Origin: CAYTZH01 sp964442285
GTDB lineage: Bacteria > Myxococcota_A > UBA9160 > JAFDET01
NCBI GenBank assembly: GCA_964442285.1
Contig: CAYTZH010000021.1
Coordinates: forward strand, 15,692-79,691
Direction: 5' to 3'
DNA length: 64,000 nucleotides
The position numbers were made by a program, and so were the translations under genes. Positions 51,319 to 59,667 of the stretch are shown piece by piece. How positions within the stretch are numbered: the stretch's first letter is position 1; each line of letters opens with the position of its first letter. A model generated the notes under the pieces. The model was not told the DNA's origin and ran no database searches. It saw only the letters and a list, made by a program, of their open reading frames with translations.

Positions 51319-52335
51319 ATGGGATGGCTCGATGGGGTGCGCGGAATCTGGCGTCCGGAGGGCTTTCACTACGGGGCTCTGCTGGCGCGTGGCCGGCGCG
51401 CCGATGTTTTCGAGGGCTGGTACCTGAAGCTGGTCGATGCCGAGGGGCGCCACCCGTACGCGCTGATCCCGGGCATCTTCCTGGGCCGCGATCCCCACGC
51501 CTTCGTCCAGCTGCTCGACGGTGCCCGCGGCGAGAGCTGGTACCACCGCTACGACCCCGGCGACTTCGCGGCGGCCGCCGACCGTTTCGACGTCCGTGTC
51601 GGTGGAAGTCGGTTCGGACGCGGCGGCATCGAGCTGCACCTCGATCCCGAGAACGCCGGCGGCGGTCCGGTCGTGGAGGGGCGCGTCGAGTTCGGTCCGT
51701 TCGAGCCCTGGCCCGTGCGCACCCTCTCTCCCGGCGTCATGGGTCCCTACGGCTTCACGCCGTTCATGCAGTGCTACCACGGGATCCTGAGCCTCGACCA
51801 CTCCCTGGCCGGCACGCTGCGCGTCGACGACGAGGCGCGCTGCTTCGACGGCGGCCGGGGCTACAGCGAGAAGGACTGGGGCAAGAGCTTTCCCCTTGGC
51901 TACATCTGGACCCAGAGCAACCACTTCGGCCGCGAAGGCGTGAGCCTCACGGCCTCGGTGGCGACCGTTCCCTGGGTGACGGGCGCCTTTCGCGGCTTCA
52001 TCGTCGGGCTGCAGCTCGACGGAGAGCTCTACCGCTTCACCACCTACACGGGGGCCGCCATCGACGAGCTCTCGATGAGCGATACCCACTTCCACCTGCG
52101 ATTGTCGAGCCGCAGCCATCGGCTCGAGATCGACAGCCGCAAGGCCGCCGGCGCGGTGCTCATGGCTCCCTACGAGCGGCAGATGCTCGAACGTGTCGCG
52201 GAGGCCATGACCTCGCAGGTCGACCTGCGCCTGCTCGCCCGGGCGCCCGGAGGCGATCGGCCCGTATTCGAGGGCACCGGTCGACACGCGTGCCTGGAGG
52301 CGCAGGGCGATCTCGCGCGGATCCTCGACCGTTGA
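51319..52335 (+). CDS. Tocopherol-cyclase-like (AttH/lipocalin-type) protein
   Basis: 338 residues from ATG 51319 (in-frame 51268 is the alternative). The family motif FEGWYLKLVDAEGRHPYALI and HAFVQLLDG, WYHRY, GVMGPYGFTPFMQCYHG and FDGGRGYSEKDWGKSFPLGY match the tocopherol cyclase / PF14249 group of two-barrel lipocalin-like proteins. In cyanobacteria and plants it closes the chromanol ring; in other bacteria it often acts as a carrier or cyclase of unknown lipids. No signal peptide. Isolated gene, 73 bp after the MDR gene. Confidence 0.85.
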   Translation: MGWLDGVRGIWRPEGFHYGALLARGRRADVFEGWYLKLVDAEGRHPYALIPGIFLGRDPHAFVQLLDGARGESWYHRYDPGDFAAAADRFDVRVGGSRFGRGGIELHLDPENAGGGPVVEGRVEFGPFEPWPVRTLSPGVMGPYGFTPFMQCYHGILSLDHSLAGTLRVDDEARCFDGGRGYSEKDWGKSFPLGYIWTQSNHFGREGVSLTASVATVPWVTGAFRGFIVGLQLDGELYRFTTYTGAAIDELSMSDTHFHLRLSSRSHRLEIDSRKAAGAVLMAPYERQMLERVAEAMTSQVDLRLLARAPGGDRPVFEGTGRHACLEAQGDLARILDR

Positions 52336-52453
52336 ACGCCGGGAGGGTACGCGTCGGACGCCGGACGCCTGACGCCGTGCGTCCTTCCGCTTCGCAGGGT
52401 GTCCGGTTGCCGCGCCCGCGGAGACCCGCCCCGGCAACCCGGGACCGCTGCCC

Positions 52454-53113
52454 ATGAAGTGCTCTCCGCTCGTCGGACTCACCCTGCTCGCCATCGCGTC
52501 CGGAACCGGCTGCGGCGCCGACGTCGAGCACGCGACCTCGGCCGAGGGGCCGGTGGTCACCCGTGCCATCGCCGTGATGCAGCCCACTCGGGGCAACCGG
52601 GTGCGCGGCATCGTGAGCTTCACCGGCGTCGCAGGCGGCGTCCGCATCGAGGCCGACATCACGGGACTCACGCCGGGCAGACACGGCTTTCACGTCCACC
52701 AGTGGGGCGACGTGAGCGGTCCCGACGGCAGGTCGGCCGGCGGGCACTTCGATCCGCACGGAACGGGGCACGCCCTGCCCACGGGAGAGCCGCGCCACGT
52801 GGGCGACCTGGGCAATCTCGAGGCGGACGAGTCCGGAGCCGCTCGCTACGAGCGCGTCGACTCCCAGATCGCCCTGCGCGGGACGAACTCGATCGTGGGA
52901 CGTGGTCTCGTCATCCACGCCCTGGCGGACGACGGCGGACAGCCGACCGGCAACGCCGGAGCGCGGGTCGCCATGGGCGTCATCGGCATCGACGATGCGA
53001 CGGACGCGTTCGACGCCCGGACGGCGCCCCGCGGAGGGAACGCGAAAGGAGAAGCTCCGGCTTCCACCTCCCGCCAGAGCGAAGTCGCCGAGCACGCGCC
53101 TCAGGGGCGCTGA
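52454..53113 (+). CDS. sodC: Cu/Zn superoxide dismutase lipoprotein lacking the conserved disulfide
   Basis: 219 residues. A lipoprotein signal (1-20, SGTGC) indicates membrane anchoring on the periplasmic side. Cu ligands His80, His82, His98 and His155 and Zn ligands His98, His106, His115 and Asp118 are all in place (HVHQWGD, AGGHFDPHG, GDLGN, LVIHALADD). The two Cys that form the usual disulfide are absent: Val87 replaces Cys in the GDC position and Met174 replaces it in RVACG. The last 40 residues are low-complexity. It removes superoxide. Single gene; no operon partner. Confidence 0.88.
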   Translation: MKCSPLVGLTLLAIASGTGCGADVEHATSAEGPVVTRAIAVMQPTRGNRVRGIVSFTGVAGGVRIEADITGLTPGRHGFHVHQWGDVSGPDGRSAGGHFDPHGTGHALPTGEPRHVGDLGNLEADESGAARYERVDSQIALRGTNSIVGRGLVIHALADDGGQPTGNAGARVAMGVIGIDDATDAFDARTAPRGGNAKGEAPASTSRQSEVAEHAPQGR

Positions 53114-53154
53114 GCGCCGCAACGCGAGGATCGGGCTCACGCAGACGAGCGGCT

Positions 53155-53550
53155 CTACTCGAGGCGGAACCGGAGCCGCAGCGTGACCCACGACGCCACG
53201 GGCCGGCCCGCCCTCTCGGCCGGGTGGAAGCGCGCGTCCCGCAGCGATTCCCGAAGGGCCGCCGTGAACGCCTCGTCGCTGCTCGACACGAGCTGCGCCC
53301 CGCCCACCGACCCGTCGGCGAGCACGATGACGCGTGCCTCGACCTCCCCTTCCACCCCCATGGCGCGCAGCTGCTGTGGATAGGCCGGCTCGATGGGGTG
53401 GACGGGCCGCGCGGGGACGTCGACCTCGTCCTCGGTGAGGAGCGGCATGGCATCTTCGAGCGGGGTACGGCGCGGCGGTGTGGCGGGCGCGGCGGCGGGC
53501 GGTGCGGACAGCGGTGCGCAGGCGAGGAGAGCGGCGAGGGTCGCGGTCAA
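53155..53550 (-). CDS. TonB-like C-terminal-domain lipoprotein
   Basis: 131 residues from TTG 53550 (CTG 53553 also possible); no ATG or GTG precedes the domain. The first residues form a lipobox signal (LLAC at about residue 11). The TonB_C domain follows with HPIEPAYPQQLRAMGVEG, EVEARVIVLADGSV and SSDEAFTAALRESLRDARF. Classical TonB spans the inner membrane; here an anchored lipoprotein form has no transmembrane helix. It lies 22 bp after the stop of a TonB-dependent receptor gene, so it may be a receptor-specific energiser or a signalling part. The start is uncertain. Confidence 0.7.
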   Translation of the reverse strand: MTATLAALLACAPLSAPPAAAPATPPRRTPLEDAMPLLTEDEVDVPARPVHPIEPAYPQQLRAMGVEGEVEARVIVLADGSVGGAQLVSSSDEAFTAALRESLRDARFHPAERAGRPVASWVTLRLRFRLE

Positions 53551-53572
53551 CAGCGGGGCGCCGCCGGGTCTC

Positions 53573-55693
53573 CTAGAAGTAGAGGCTGAGCGATCCGCGC
53601 AGGTTGATCGAGTTGCCGGGCGTGAAGTGGAAGTCGCCGACGCCGGCTCCGCCTCCGGCCGCAGGGCACGCATCCAGCCGACCCACCTCGCTCGGGGCGC
53701 AGGATGCGAAGAAGAACTCGGAGCTCCGCCAGCGGGTGTTCGTGAGATTCTCGACCGCAAGGCCCACCTCGATCGGGCCACGACGGTACCGCATGCCCAG
53801 GTCGAGAACCGTGTAGCCCGAGAGCCGCGGGCTGGAGAATTCCTCGCTGGCAAACCGCTCGCCGAGACGCCGCACGCCGAGCTCGGCGGAGAAGCCGCGC
53901 CAGCGCACGCCGACCGCCCCCTTCGCGATCAGCCGCGGCGCCTGCGGAATGGCCACACCGAGGTCGGTCAGGCGAGACCACGTGTAGCCGAGGTCGCCGC
54001 GCACGTAGAGCCAGTCGGTCAGCTCCGCGCGCGTCGCCAGCTCGACGCCCACCCGCCGCGATCGACCACTGGACTCCGTGGTTCCCTCGTCGCCCACGAA
54101 GACCAGCTCGTCCTCGAGCACGAGCCAGAAGCCGTTGATCGCCACGTCGATCCGTTCGAACAGGCGCGTACGGAGTCCGACCTCGGCACCCGTGGCCCGC
54201 GCCAGCAGGCGCGGATCCTCCACCGCGCTCCGCGCGTCGTTCGAGTGGTAGCCGAGCCCGAAGTTCGCGAAGAGCTCCAGGTTGCGAAGCGGGTCCACCC
54301 CGCTCGGGAAGGGACCGGACTCCGAGAACGGGGTCAGGATGAGGTTGGCCTTCGGGAGCACGACCTTGTCGTCCGCATCGCGATCGAGGCCGTCGCCGAG
54401 GCGGTCGCGCACGCGGAAGTCGAAGTAGGCGTAGCGGAGGCCGCCCACGAAGCGGGTCCAGGGCAACGGCAGCAGCTCGACCTCGAGATAGGGCTCCAGC
54501 GAGAGCGTGCGCACGTCGTGGTCGCGGGTGGCGCCGGTGAAGCGCCGGCGGGTCTGGGTGCCGAGCAGCACCCGCGCGTCGTCGAGGCGCCACTCGGCGC
54601 CGGCCCGCAGCCGCGCGGGTACGCCCACCCACGCCAGCACCTCCTCCAGCTCGAGCCTCCCGCCCGCGTAGAGACGATCGTCCTGCTGCAGGATGCCGTC
54701 GCCGAGCACGGGATCCGCCAGGGCGAAGGTGAAGTTCGAGAAGAGATCCAGGTCGTAGTGGGCGGCGTAGACGTTGAGCATCAGATGGCGCCGCGGCGAG
54801 AGCCGCCAGTCGAGCTGCAGCTTGCCCTGGATGCGGCTGGTGTCGCCGCCCTCCGTCGGATCCAGGGAGCCGAACCGGGAGAGGACGTCGGCCTCGACCA
54901 GGCGCTCGGGCACCAGTCCGGACGCCTGCCACTCCCCGCGGTAGCCGAGCAGGTGACCGGAGAGGCGGAGGCCCGGGCGCAGCTCCACGCCCCCGCGGCC
55001 GAAGACCGAGAAGCGCAGGAGGTCCTCGTCGTTCCGGAACGGGCCGTCCGTGTGGTACGCCTCGAAGGCGAACAGCGCATCGGCGCGAGGATCGTCGCCC
55101 CCGAACGGGCCGAAGCGCGGAGACAGCACGGCCGCGCCGCGGAAGGTGTCGAACTGGCCCCCCTCGAAATGGATCCGCGATTCTTCGACCGAGTCGTAGG
55201 GGACGTACTCGATGGCCGCTGCCGTGGCGAAGTCGCCGAAGCGGGCGAAGTACGGGCCCTTGAACGCGTCGAGACGCTCGATCGCCTCCCTCGTGACGAA
55301 GTGGAGATCCAGGAATCCCTGCCCGTGGGCGTGGCTGCGCAGGTTGATCGGGACGCCGTCGAAGTAGACGGCGAGGTCGGTGCCGTGATCGGCGTCGAAC
55401 CCCCGGATGAAGTACTGCTCGGCCTTGCCCCCGCCCGTGTGCTGCGCCGTGATGGCGCCCGGCACGGCCTCCAGCATCTGCCCCCCGCTCTCGAGCGGCC
55501 GGAGCGCGAAGTCCTCGGCGGGGACCGTTAGCGTGGAGGAGGCCGTGACGGGCTTTCGCTCGGTGACGGTGAACTGATAGCTCGAGCCCGTCGGATCGTT
55601 CGGATCCTTCGGATCCGGGTCCTGGGCATGGGCCGCGGGCACCCCCAGCGCGAGGGTGCAGCACAGGGCCAGGGCGCGCGGTCCGTACTTCAC
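53573..55693 (-). CDS. TonB-dependent outer-membrane receptor
   Basis: 706 residues from GTG 55693. A signal peptide (1-23, AHA) is followed by a plug domain (about 50-165: GGQMLEAVPGAITAQHTGGG, FIRGFDADHGTDLAVYFDG) and a 22-strand-type barrel ending in the typical aromatic terminus (LRGSLSLYF). The TonB box region is weak (YQFTVTERK). The plug and barrel resemble ligand-gated receptors for siderophores, cobalamin or plant-derived compounds; the ligand cannot be named. The TonB_C lipoprotein gene lies directly downstream. Confidence 0.88.
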   Translation of the reverse strand: MKYGPRALALCCTLALGVPAAHAQDPDPKDPNDPTGSSYQFTVTERKPVTASSTLTVPAEDFALRPLESGGQMLEAVPGAITAQHTGGGKAEQYFIRGFDADHGTDLAVYFDGVPINLRSHAHGQGFLDLHFVTREAIERLDAFKGPYFARFGDFATAAAIEYVPYDSVEESRIHFEGGQFDTFRGAAVLSPRFGPFGGDDPRADALFAFEAYHTDGPFRNDEDLLRFSVFGRGGVELRPGLRLSGHLLGYRGEWQASGLVPERLVEADVLSRFGSLDPTEGGDTSRIQGKLQLDWRLSPRRHLMLNVYAAHYDLDLFSNFTFALADPVLGDGILQQDDRLYAGGRLELEEVLAWVGVPARLRAGAEWRLDDARVLLGTQTRRRFTGATRDHDVRTLSLEPYLEVELLPLPWTRFVGGLRYAYFDFRVRDRLGDGLDRDADDKVVLPKANLILTPFSESGPFPSGVDPLRNLELFANFGLGYHSNDARSAVEDPRLLARATGAEVGLRTRLFERIDVAINGFWLVLEDELVFVGDEGTTESSGRSRRVGVELATRAELTDWLYVRGDLGYTWSRLTDLGVAIPQAPRLIAKGAVGVRWRGFSAELGVRRLGERFASEEFSSPRLSGYTVLDLGMRYRRGPIEVGLAVENLTNTRWRSSEFFFASCAPSEVGRLDACPAAGGGAGVGDFHFTPGNSINLRGSLSLYF

Positions 55694-55750
55694 GGGGTCG
55701 CACCGTACGCAGCCCCCGGAAGACCGACAATGGATCGGTTTTCGGGCCCT

Positions 55751-56740
55751 TCAGTGCGCTCCGAGCAGCAGCCCGAGGACGTGCTCGGCGGCGTGATGGA
55801 GGGGATCCGCCATCGAGAGGCACGCCACCGTGAGGCCCCCAGCCAGCCACCAGCCGGCCCGGCCCCGCCTCGCGACGGGATCCGCGAGCAGGCCGTGGAC
55901 GCGAGCCGGGACCGAGCTGCCGCCGAAGGCCAGCAGCGCCCCGGGGCGCCCCCTGGCGGTCGAGACCAGGAGGCGCTCGGCGGCGAGGATCGCCTCGGCC
56001 ACCACGAGACGGTCACCCAGGCGGCTTCCGGCCTCCTCGTCGCAGGCCCGCTCCGTGGCCAGCTCCAGCTCGGTGAGGATCGACCGCCGGACCCGGGGAA
56101 CGTGCGGCCACGAGAGGACGTGTGCGGCGAGCCTCCGCAACCCGTCCCGGCGTCTGGCGTGCGCCCGCTCGTGCTCGATGACCGCCGCGAGATGTCCCGG
56201 GTCGAGCGCGTCGGCCATCGCGGTCGAGATGTAGGTCTGGCTCCCCTGGAGGCCGGCGGTCAGGGAGAAGGGCCGGGCCGAGTCGACGCAACGAACGCCC
56301 GGGGCCAGGCGTCGGGACGTCGCAATGCGAAGATCCCTCAGGGATCGCTGCGTCCTCAGCGCGTGCAGCGCGACGCGCAGCACTGCGCCGCCCAGCAGCA
56401 CCAGGGACAGAGCCAGGAAGAACGCAGACGGAGCCGTGAGCATCGCCGTCGGGTGGACGATACACAGATGGGGGTGGTCCGGGTGCTGGCTGCAGTGGTC
56501 CGTATGGAGTCCGAGCAGGACCAGGATCCCGGGAGCGAGACAGAGCCCCACCAGCACGATGGGCGCGACCACGGGAGCGACCGCCGTCGCGAGGGCGATG
56601 CGCGCGCGCGCTTCCGGGTGCCGGTGGCGCGACCCGCGTCGCAGGAACGGCCACGCGACGGCGAGCAGGAGGGACGTCCCTGCCGCGAAGCCGATCCCCG
56701 TCGCCGCCACCAACGCCAGGGTCCCGAGCGCGCCACTCAT
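55751..56740 (-). CDS. BlaR1/M56-family membrane metallopeptidase
   Basis: 329 residues. Four or five membrane segments frame the M56 peptidase motif HExxH, here His190-Glu191-Arg-Ala-His194 in VIEHERAHARRRD, and the later ELELATERACDEEAG, which is the third metal ligand region of the family. There is no C-terminal penicillin-binding sensor, so the trigger differs from the beta-lactam sensors. ATG overlaps the stop of the BlaI-like gene (ATGA). Probably senses an extracellular signal and cleaves or triggers cleavage of the BlaI repressor. Confidence 0.88.
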   Translation of the reverse strand: MSGALGTLALVAATGIGFAAGTSLLLAVAWPFLRRGSRHRHPEARARIALATAVAPVVAPIVLVGLCLAPGILVLLGLHTDHCSQHPDHPHLCIVHPTAMLTAPSAFFLALSLVLLGGAVLRVALHALRTQRSLRDLRIATSRRLAPGVRCVDSARPFSLTAGLQGSQTYISTAMADALDPGHLAAVIEHERAHARRRDGLRRLAAHVLSWPHVPRVRRSILTELELATERACDEEAGSRLGDRLVVAEAILAAERLLVSTARGRPGALLAFGGSSVPARVHGLLADPVARRGRAGWWLAGGLTVACLSMADPLHHAAEHVLGLLLGAH

Positions 56741-57141
56741 GTGCCGTGCTCCCCGCTCCGCGTGCGCCGAGCGCGGACGAGCCGCTCGAGCTCTTCGAGC
56801 TGCTCCGCCCCGGTTCGCTCGGCCAGATCGACGAACGCCGACAGCAGCAGGTCGGGGGCGCGTTGCGGCACGTCCCCCAGCACGCCTTCGAGTGTGCGGA
56901 CCACCCACTCCCGCTGGGACACGCGCGCCCGGTAGACGTACGCGCGGCCCACCTTCTCCCGCTCCGCCAGGTCTTTGCGGTGGAGCCGGTCGAGGGTCGA
57001 TTGGACCGTGTTCGGCTTGATGCCGCGCGCCGAGCCGACAGCTCGCTGCATCGCCTTCACGTCGGCGGACCCGTGCGACCAGAGCCGCGCGAGAATCGCG
57101 CGCTCCAGCTCACCGAGCTGCGGCAGACGGCTGCGGCGCAC
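56737..57141 (-). CDS. BlaI/MecI-family transcriptional repressor
   Basis: 134 residues when started at GTG 57141, which has GGAGG six bases upstream and gives the usual BlaI length (an ATG at 57234 would add 31 residues without family resemblance). The winged helix is LGELERAILARLW, GIKPNTVQSTLDRLHRKDLA and VGRAYVYRARVSQ. The C-terminal dimer region follows. It is overlapped by the M56 gene and likely represses this pair and perhaps the TonB receptor. The classical TACA/TGTA operator is not obvious upstream. Confidence 0.85.
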   Translation of the reverse strand: MRRSRLPQLGELERAILARLWSHGSADVKAMQRAVGSARGIKPNTVQSTLDRLHRKDLAEREKVGRAYVYRARVSQREWVVRTLEGVLGDVPQRAPDLLLSAFVDLAERTGAEQLEELERLVRARRTRSGEHGT

Positions 57142-57303
57142 CAGCACCCTCCGGAGGTCGTTCCGAGCCGCAGGGTAGACCGCGTCGGGAAGGATGCGCG
57201 AACGGATCGAGAACGTCTCGTGGTCCGGGTCCATCCCGCTCGCATGTCGACTGGAGAAAGCGAGCCGGGACGGGCACTTGCATGAGAAGCCCCGTCGCGG
57301 CGC

Positions 57304-58260
57304 TCAGGAAGAAGCCCGGCTTCCGGGCGGTTCGCGATACCGCCGGCGGTAGCTTCCCGGCGGCTCGCCGAGCGAGCGCCGGAAGACCCGGCTGAACGCT
57401 GCGGCCGATTCGTATCCGACCTGCTCTGCGATCCGCTCGAGCGTCAGGTCGCCATCGACGAGCAGGCGCCGCGCTCGCTGCATCCGCCAGAGCGTCACGT
57501 ACCGCATCGGCGACATGCCGACGACCTGCTTGAACCGCTCCGCGAACTGCGTCCGCGACATGCCCGCGCTGCGGGCCAGCGACTCGAGGGAGCACGGCTC
57601 GCCCGGCCGCTCGTGGATCCGCTCCAGGCTCGCGCCGAGCTGGGGGTCGCCCAGCGCGGACAGGAGGCCTGCGTCATGGTGCGTCCGGGCGGCCCAGACG
57701 CGCAGCGCCTGGATGAAGAGGACCTCCGACAGCCGGCCGACCACGGCGTAGCTGCCGGCGCTGGCATCGACGGCCTCGCGGGCGATGAGCCGGATCAGCT
57801 CCTCCAGGCCCGGAGCGCCGTCGCCGTCTTCGCGGCGAATCGCGATCAGCGGGGGCAACCCCCGCAGCAGGGGGTGGTCGACGTGCTCGTCGAGGGCGAA
57901 GTGCCCGCAGACGAGACGCGTCGGGCTGCCGGTGTCCGCGCCACCGTAGACGAGCGCCCCCCTGCCGGAGAACCCCGCGGCTTCCACCACGCGGTCCAGC
58001 GCCTCGGCCGGGGTGTCCGGCGAGTCCAGCAGCGCGTGCGCGGCTCCGTGGGGAACGAGAACGAGGTCTCCCGGCTCGAGGCAGACGGCCTCGGCGCTTC
58101 TGGCGACGCGCACCCAGAGGCGGCCGCGCGTCACCAGATGGAAGCGCGCCACGCGCTCGTACGCGGGGACCTGGATTCCCCACGGCGCGCCGAGGTGCGT
58201 GGAGAAGTAGAGGGTCCCCTGCAGCTTGACGGCGTCGAGGATGTCGCTGAGCACGTCCAC
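57304..58260 (-). CDS. AraC-family regulator with cupin_6 sensor domain
   Basis: 318 residues from GTG 58260, giving the family N-terminus MDVLSDILDAVKLQGTLYF. The cupin part runs to about residue 190 and the double HTH has SLESLARSAGMSRTQFAERF and ERIAEQVGYESAAAFSRVF. It is paralogous to 26680-27645. It is divergent from the 47-residue peptide gene and YHS gene; the 149-bp gap holds a pair of ATCAAT-type direct repeats. So it may activate those two genes and itself. Confidence 0.88.
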   Translation of the reverse strand: MDVLSDILDAVKLQGTLYFSTHLGAPWGIQVPAYERVARFHLVTRGRLWVRVARSAEAVCLEPGDLVLVPHGAAHALLDSPDTPAEALDRVVEAAGFSGRGALVYGGADTGSPTRLVCGHFALDEHVDHPLLRGLPPLIAIRREDGDGAPGLEELIRLIAREAVDASAGSYAVVGRLSEVLFIQALRVWAARTHHDAGLLSALGDPQLGASLERIHERPGEPCSLESLARSAGMSRTQFAERFKQVVGMSPMRYVTLWRMQRARRLLVDGDLTLERIAEQVGYESAAAFSRVFRRSLGEPPGSYRRRYREPPGSRASS

Positions 58261-58301
58261 GGTGAAGTCCCGTCCGGATGGCGAATGTTAGCAGCGTCAG
58301 C

Positions 58302-58332
58302 ATCAATCTGGGACTTTCGATCAATAAATCTG
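58302..58332. promoter_or_regulatory. Direct-repeat candidate AraC site
   Basis: ATCAATCTG (58302-58310) and ATCAATAAATCTG (58320-58332) recur with an 18-bp offset in the AT-rich gap between the AraC gene and the peptide gene. AraC-type activators often bind two direct repeats about 20 bp apart upstream of the -35 box. Only this similarity supports it. Confidence 0.35.
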
Positions 58333-58409
58333 AACTATTTGCCATCGATAGTACGGACAAATCGTGGAATCTTGATGTCGTCCAAGCCACCCGGACAGGA
58401 GGAGAAGCC

Positions 58410-58553
58410 ATGGCACAGCAACCCCTGATCTCGGCCCCGAATCGCGGGGACGAGCTCGAACCCGAGGCCGCGGGCGGACTGGCCAAGAGCGGCAAGGCCA
58501 CGCCCGAGGCCCTTCGGGCCATCTCCGAACGCTTCTCGATTCGCTTCGTCTGA
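58410..58553 (+). CDS. 47-residue peptide gene of unknown function
   Basis: ATG at 58410 follows a strong AGGAGG site. The peptide has no Cys, no membrane segment and no signal peptide. Its sequence starts MAQQPLISAP, has an acidic middle (GDELEPEA) and a basic amphipathic end (ALRAISERFSIRFV). It precedes the YHS gene by 36 bp and lies divergent from an AraC gene, so it is probably made from the same promoter as the YHS protein. An ATG further upstream (58278) in frame has no ribosome site. The peptide could be regulatory or a modified-peptide precursor, but no maturation genes are adjacent. Confidence 0.6.
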   Translation: MAQQPLISAPNRGDELEPEAAGGLAKSGKATPEALRAISERFSIRFV

Positions 58554-58589
58554 ACCCGGATCCCAAACCAACCAGGAAAGGAGTCTGCA

Positions 58590-59081
58590 ATGTCCAGGAT
58601 CGGAGCCACTCGGCTCGCTTCGGTGCTCGTTGCCCTCTCTCTCGCCACCGCGACGACGGCCCTCGCGGCCGACGAGCAGAATGTGAGCGGAGGACTGACC
58701 GCGGCCGGAGCGCCGCTCGCCGTGCACGGATACGACCCCGTCGCCTTCTTCACCGAGGGGGTCGCAATGATCGGCAGCGCGAAGTACACGGCGGTCCACG
58801 AAGGCGCCGCCTACCGCTTCGTGAGCGAGAAGAACAAGAGCCGCTTCGAGAAGAGCCCCGCGAAGTACCTCCCCCAGTACGGCGGGTTCTGCGCCTACGG
58901 CGTATCCGTCGACAAGAAGTTCGACGGCGACCCCCGGGTCTTCGAGATCGTCGACGGGAAGCTGTACTTCAACCTGAACCCGGAGATCCAGGCGACCTGG
59001 GCCAAGGACATCCCGGGGAACATCCGGAAGGCCGATCGCAGCTGGGCGACGATCGGGAGCCAGGCCGCCTCGGAGCTGTGA
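58590..59081 (+). CDS. Secreted YHS-domain protein
   Basis: 163 residues with an AAAGGAG site before ATG 58590. A signal peptide (1-27, ALAA) precedes a YHS domain: AVHGYDPVAFFTEG, SAKYTAVHEGAAYRFVSE, KSRFEKSPAKYLPQYGGFC. The conserved Cys in GGFCAYGVS and the YDPVAF motif are the usual metal- or heme-associated signature. YHS domains occur in heavy-metal and Cu/Fe handling proteins. It follows the 47-residue peptide gene and is closed by a 16-bp hairpin. Periplasmic. Confidence 0.88.
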   Translation: MSRIGATRLASVLVALSLATATTALAADEQNVSGGLTAAGAPLAVHGYDPVAFFTEGVAMIGSAKYTAVHEGAAYRFVSEKNKSRFEKSPAKYLPQYGGFCAYGVSVDKKFDGDPRVFEIVDGKLYFNLNPEIQATWAKDIPGNIRKADRSWATIGSQAASEL

Positions 59082-59108
59082 TCCCGGCAGGGATGCAAAG
59101 CCGCGAAG

Positions 59109-59143
59109 GGGGTCCCGCACGCACGGCGTGCGTGCGGGACCCC
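59109..59143. terminator. Strong 16-bp hairpin between convergent genes
   Basis: A perfect 16-bp stem with a three-base loop (GGGGTCCCGCACGCAC on the left arm; loop GGC) lies 28 bp after the YHS stop codon and 17 bp before the P460 stop. A U-tract does not follow. It is likely a bidirectional terminator or RNA-protecting hairpin. It sits in the 78-bp convergent gap. Confidence 0.75.
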
Positions 59144-59159
59144 GCACCGTGGGCCTCGA

Positions 59160-59657
59160 TCACTCCCGGAGACGCGAGAACACGTAGTCGCGGTCGTGCA
59201 TGGCGGTGTGGCATGCGTGGCACGCGGCCCCCCCGTCCGTGACGAGCCGTTCGCTGCGGCTGTCCCCGTCGAACGCCTCGTACCCCCATCCCGCCGACTG
59301 CGGGTAGGCCGTCCGGTTCTTCTCCATCACGCCCAGCAGGCGCCGCCCTCCCTCCTCGAGCGTCTTGTCGCCGGCCACGCTCTCCAGCAGGTCGAACGCC
59401 AGGACCGCCCCGTCGGGATAGTGTCCGCTGCGCAGACCCTCCACGGCCTGGGGGTTGGCATAGACGTGATGGATGCCAAGGAACGGGCTCTCGAGGGGAT
59501 GTCCTTCCCGGATGACCATCGACTTCACGTGGGTCCAGCTCCGGTAGCCCTCGGGGTAGGCCGGCCGGGCTTCGGTTGCCTGGTCCCCTGCCCGGACACC
59601 CACCAGCACCACGAGGCCGAAGGCCGCCAGGCCGGCTGCGGTTGCGGGTCGATTCAT
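59160..59657 (-). CDS. Cytochrome P460-family mono-heme protein
   Basis: 165 residues. A signal anchor or peptide (1-24) is followed by HVKSMVIREGHPLESPFLGI, HVYANPQAVEGLRSGHYPDG and, near the end, AACHACHTAMHDRDYVFSRL with heme site Cys146-Cys149-His150. Both parts match the cytochrome P460 family. P460 proteins of some organisms oxidise hydroxylamine, using a heme cross-linked to Lys; whether that happens here cannot be seen. It is the second gene of a minus-strand pair with the thioredoxin-fold gene, facing a Cys-cluster MarR regulator. Confidence 0.85.
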   Translation of the reverse strand: MNRPATAAGLAAFGLVVLVGVRAGDQATEARPAYPEGYRSWTHVKSMVIREGHPLESPFLGIHHVYANPQAVEGLRSGHYPDGAVLAFDLLESVAGDKTLEEGGRRLLGVMEKNRTAYPQSAGWGYEAFDGDSRSERLVTDGGAACHACHTAMHDRDYVFSRLRE

Positions 59658-59667
59658 TCCGGGACCC

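Noticed and set aside
57142..57234. N-terminal extension of the BlaI-like protein from ATG 57234
   Set aside because: Composition differs from the BlaI fold and GTG 57141 has a better ribosome site and gives the usual length.
58278..58409. An upstream ATG extending the 47-residue peptide to 91 residues
   Set aside because: No ribosome site and no conserved-looking sequence; the ATG at 58410 has a strong AGGAGG site.
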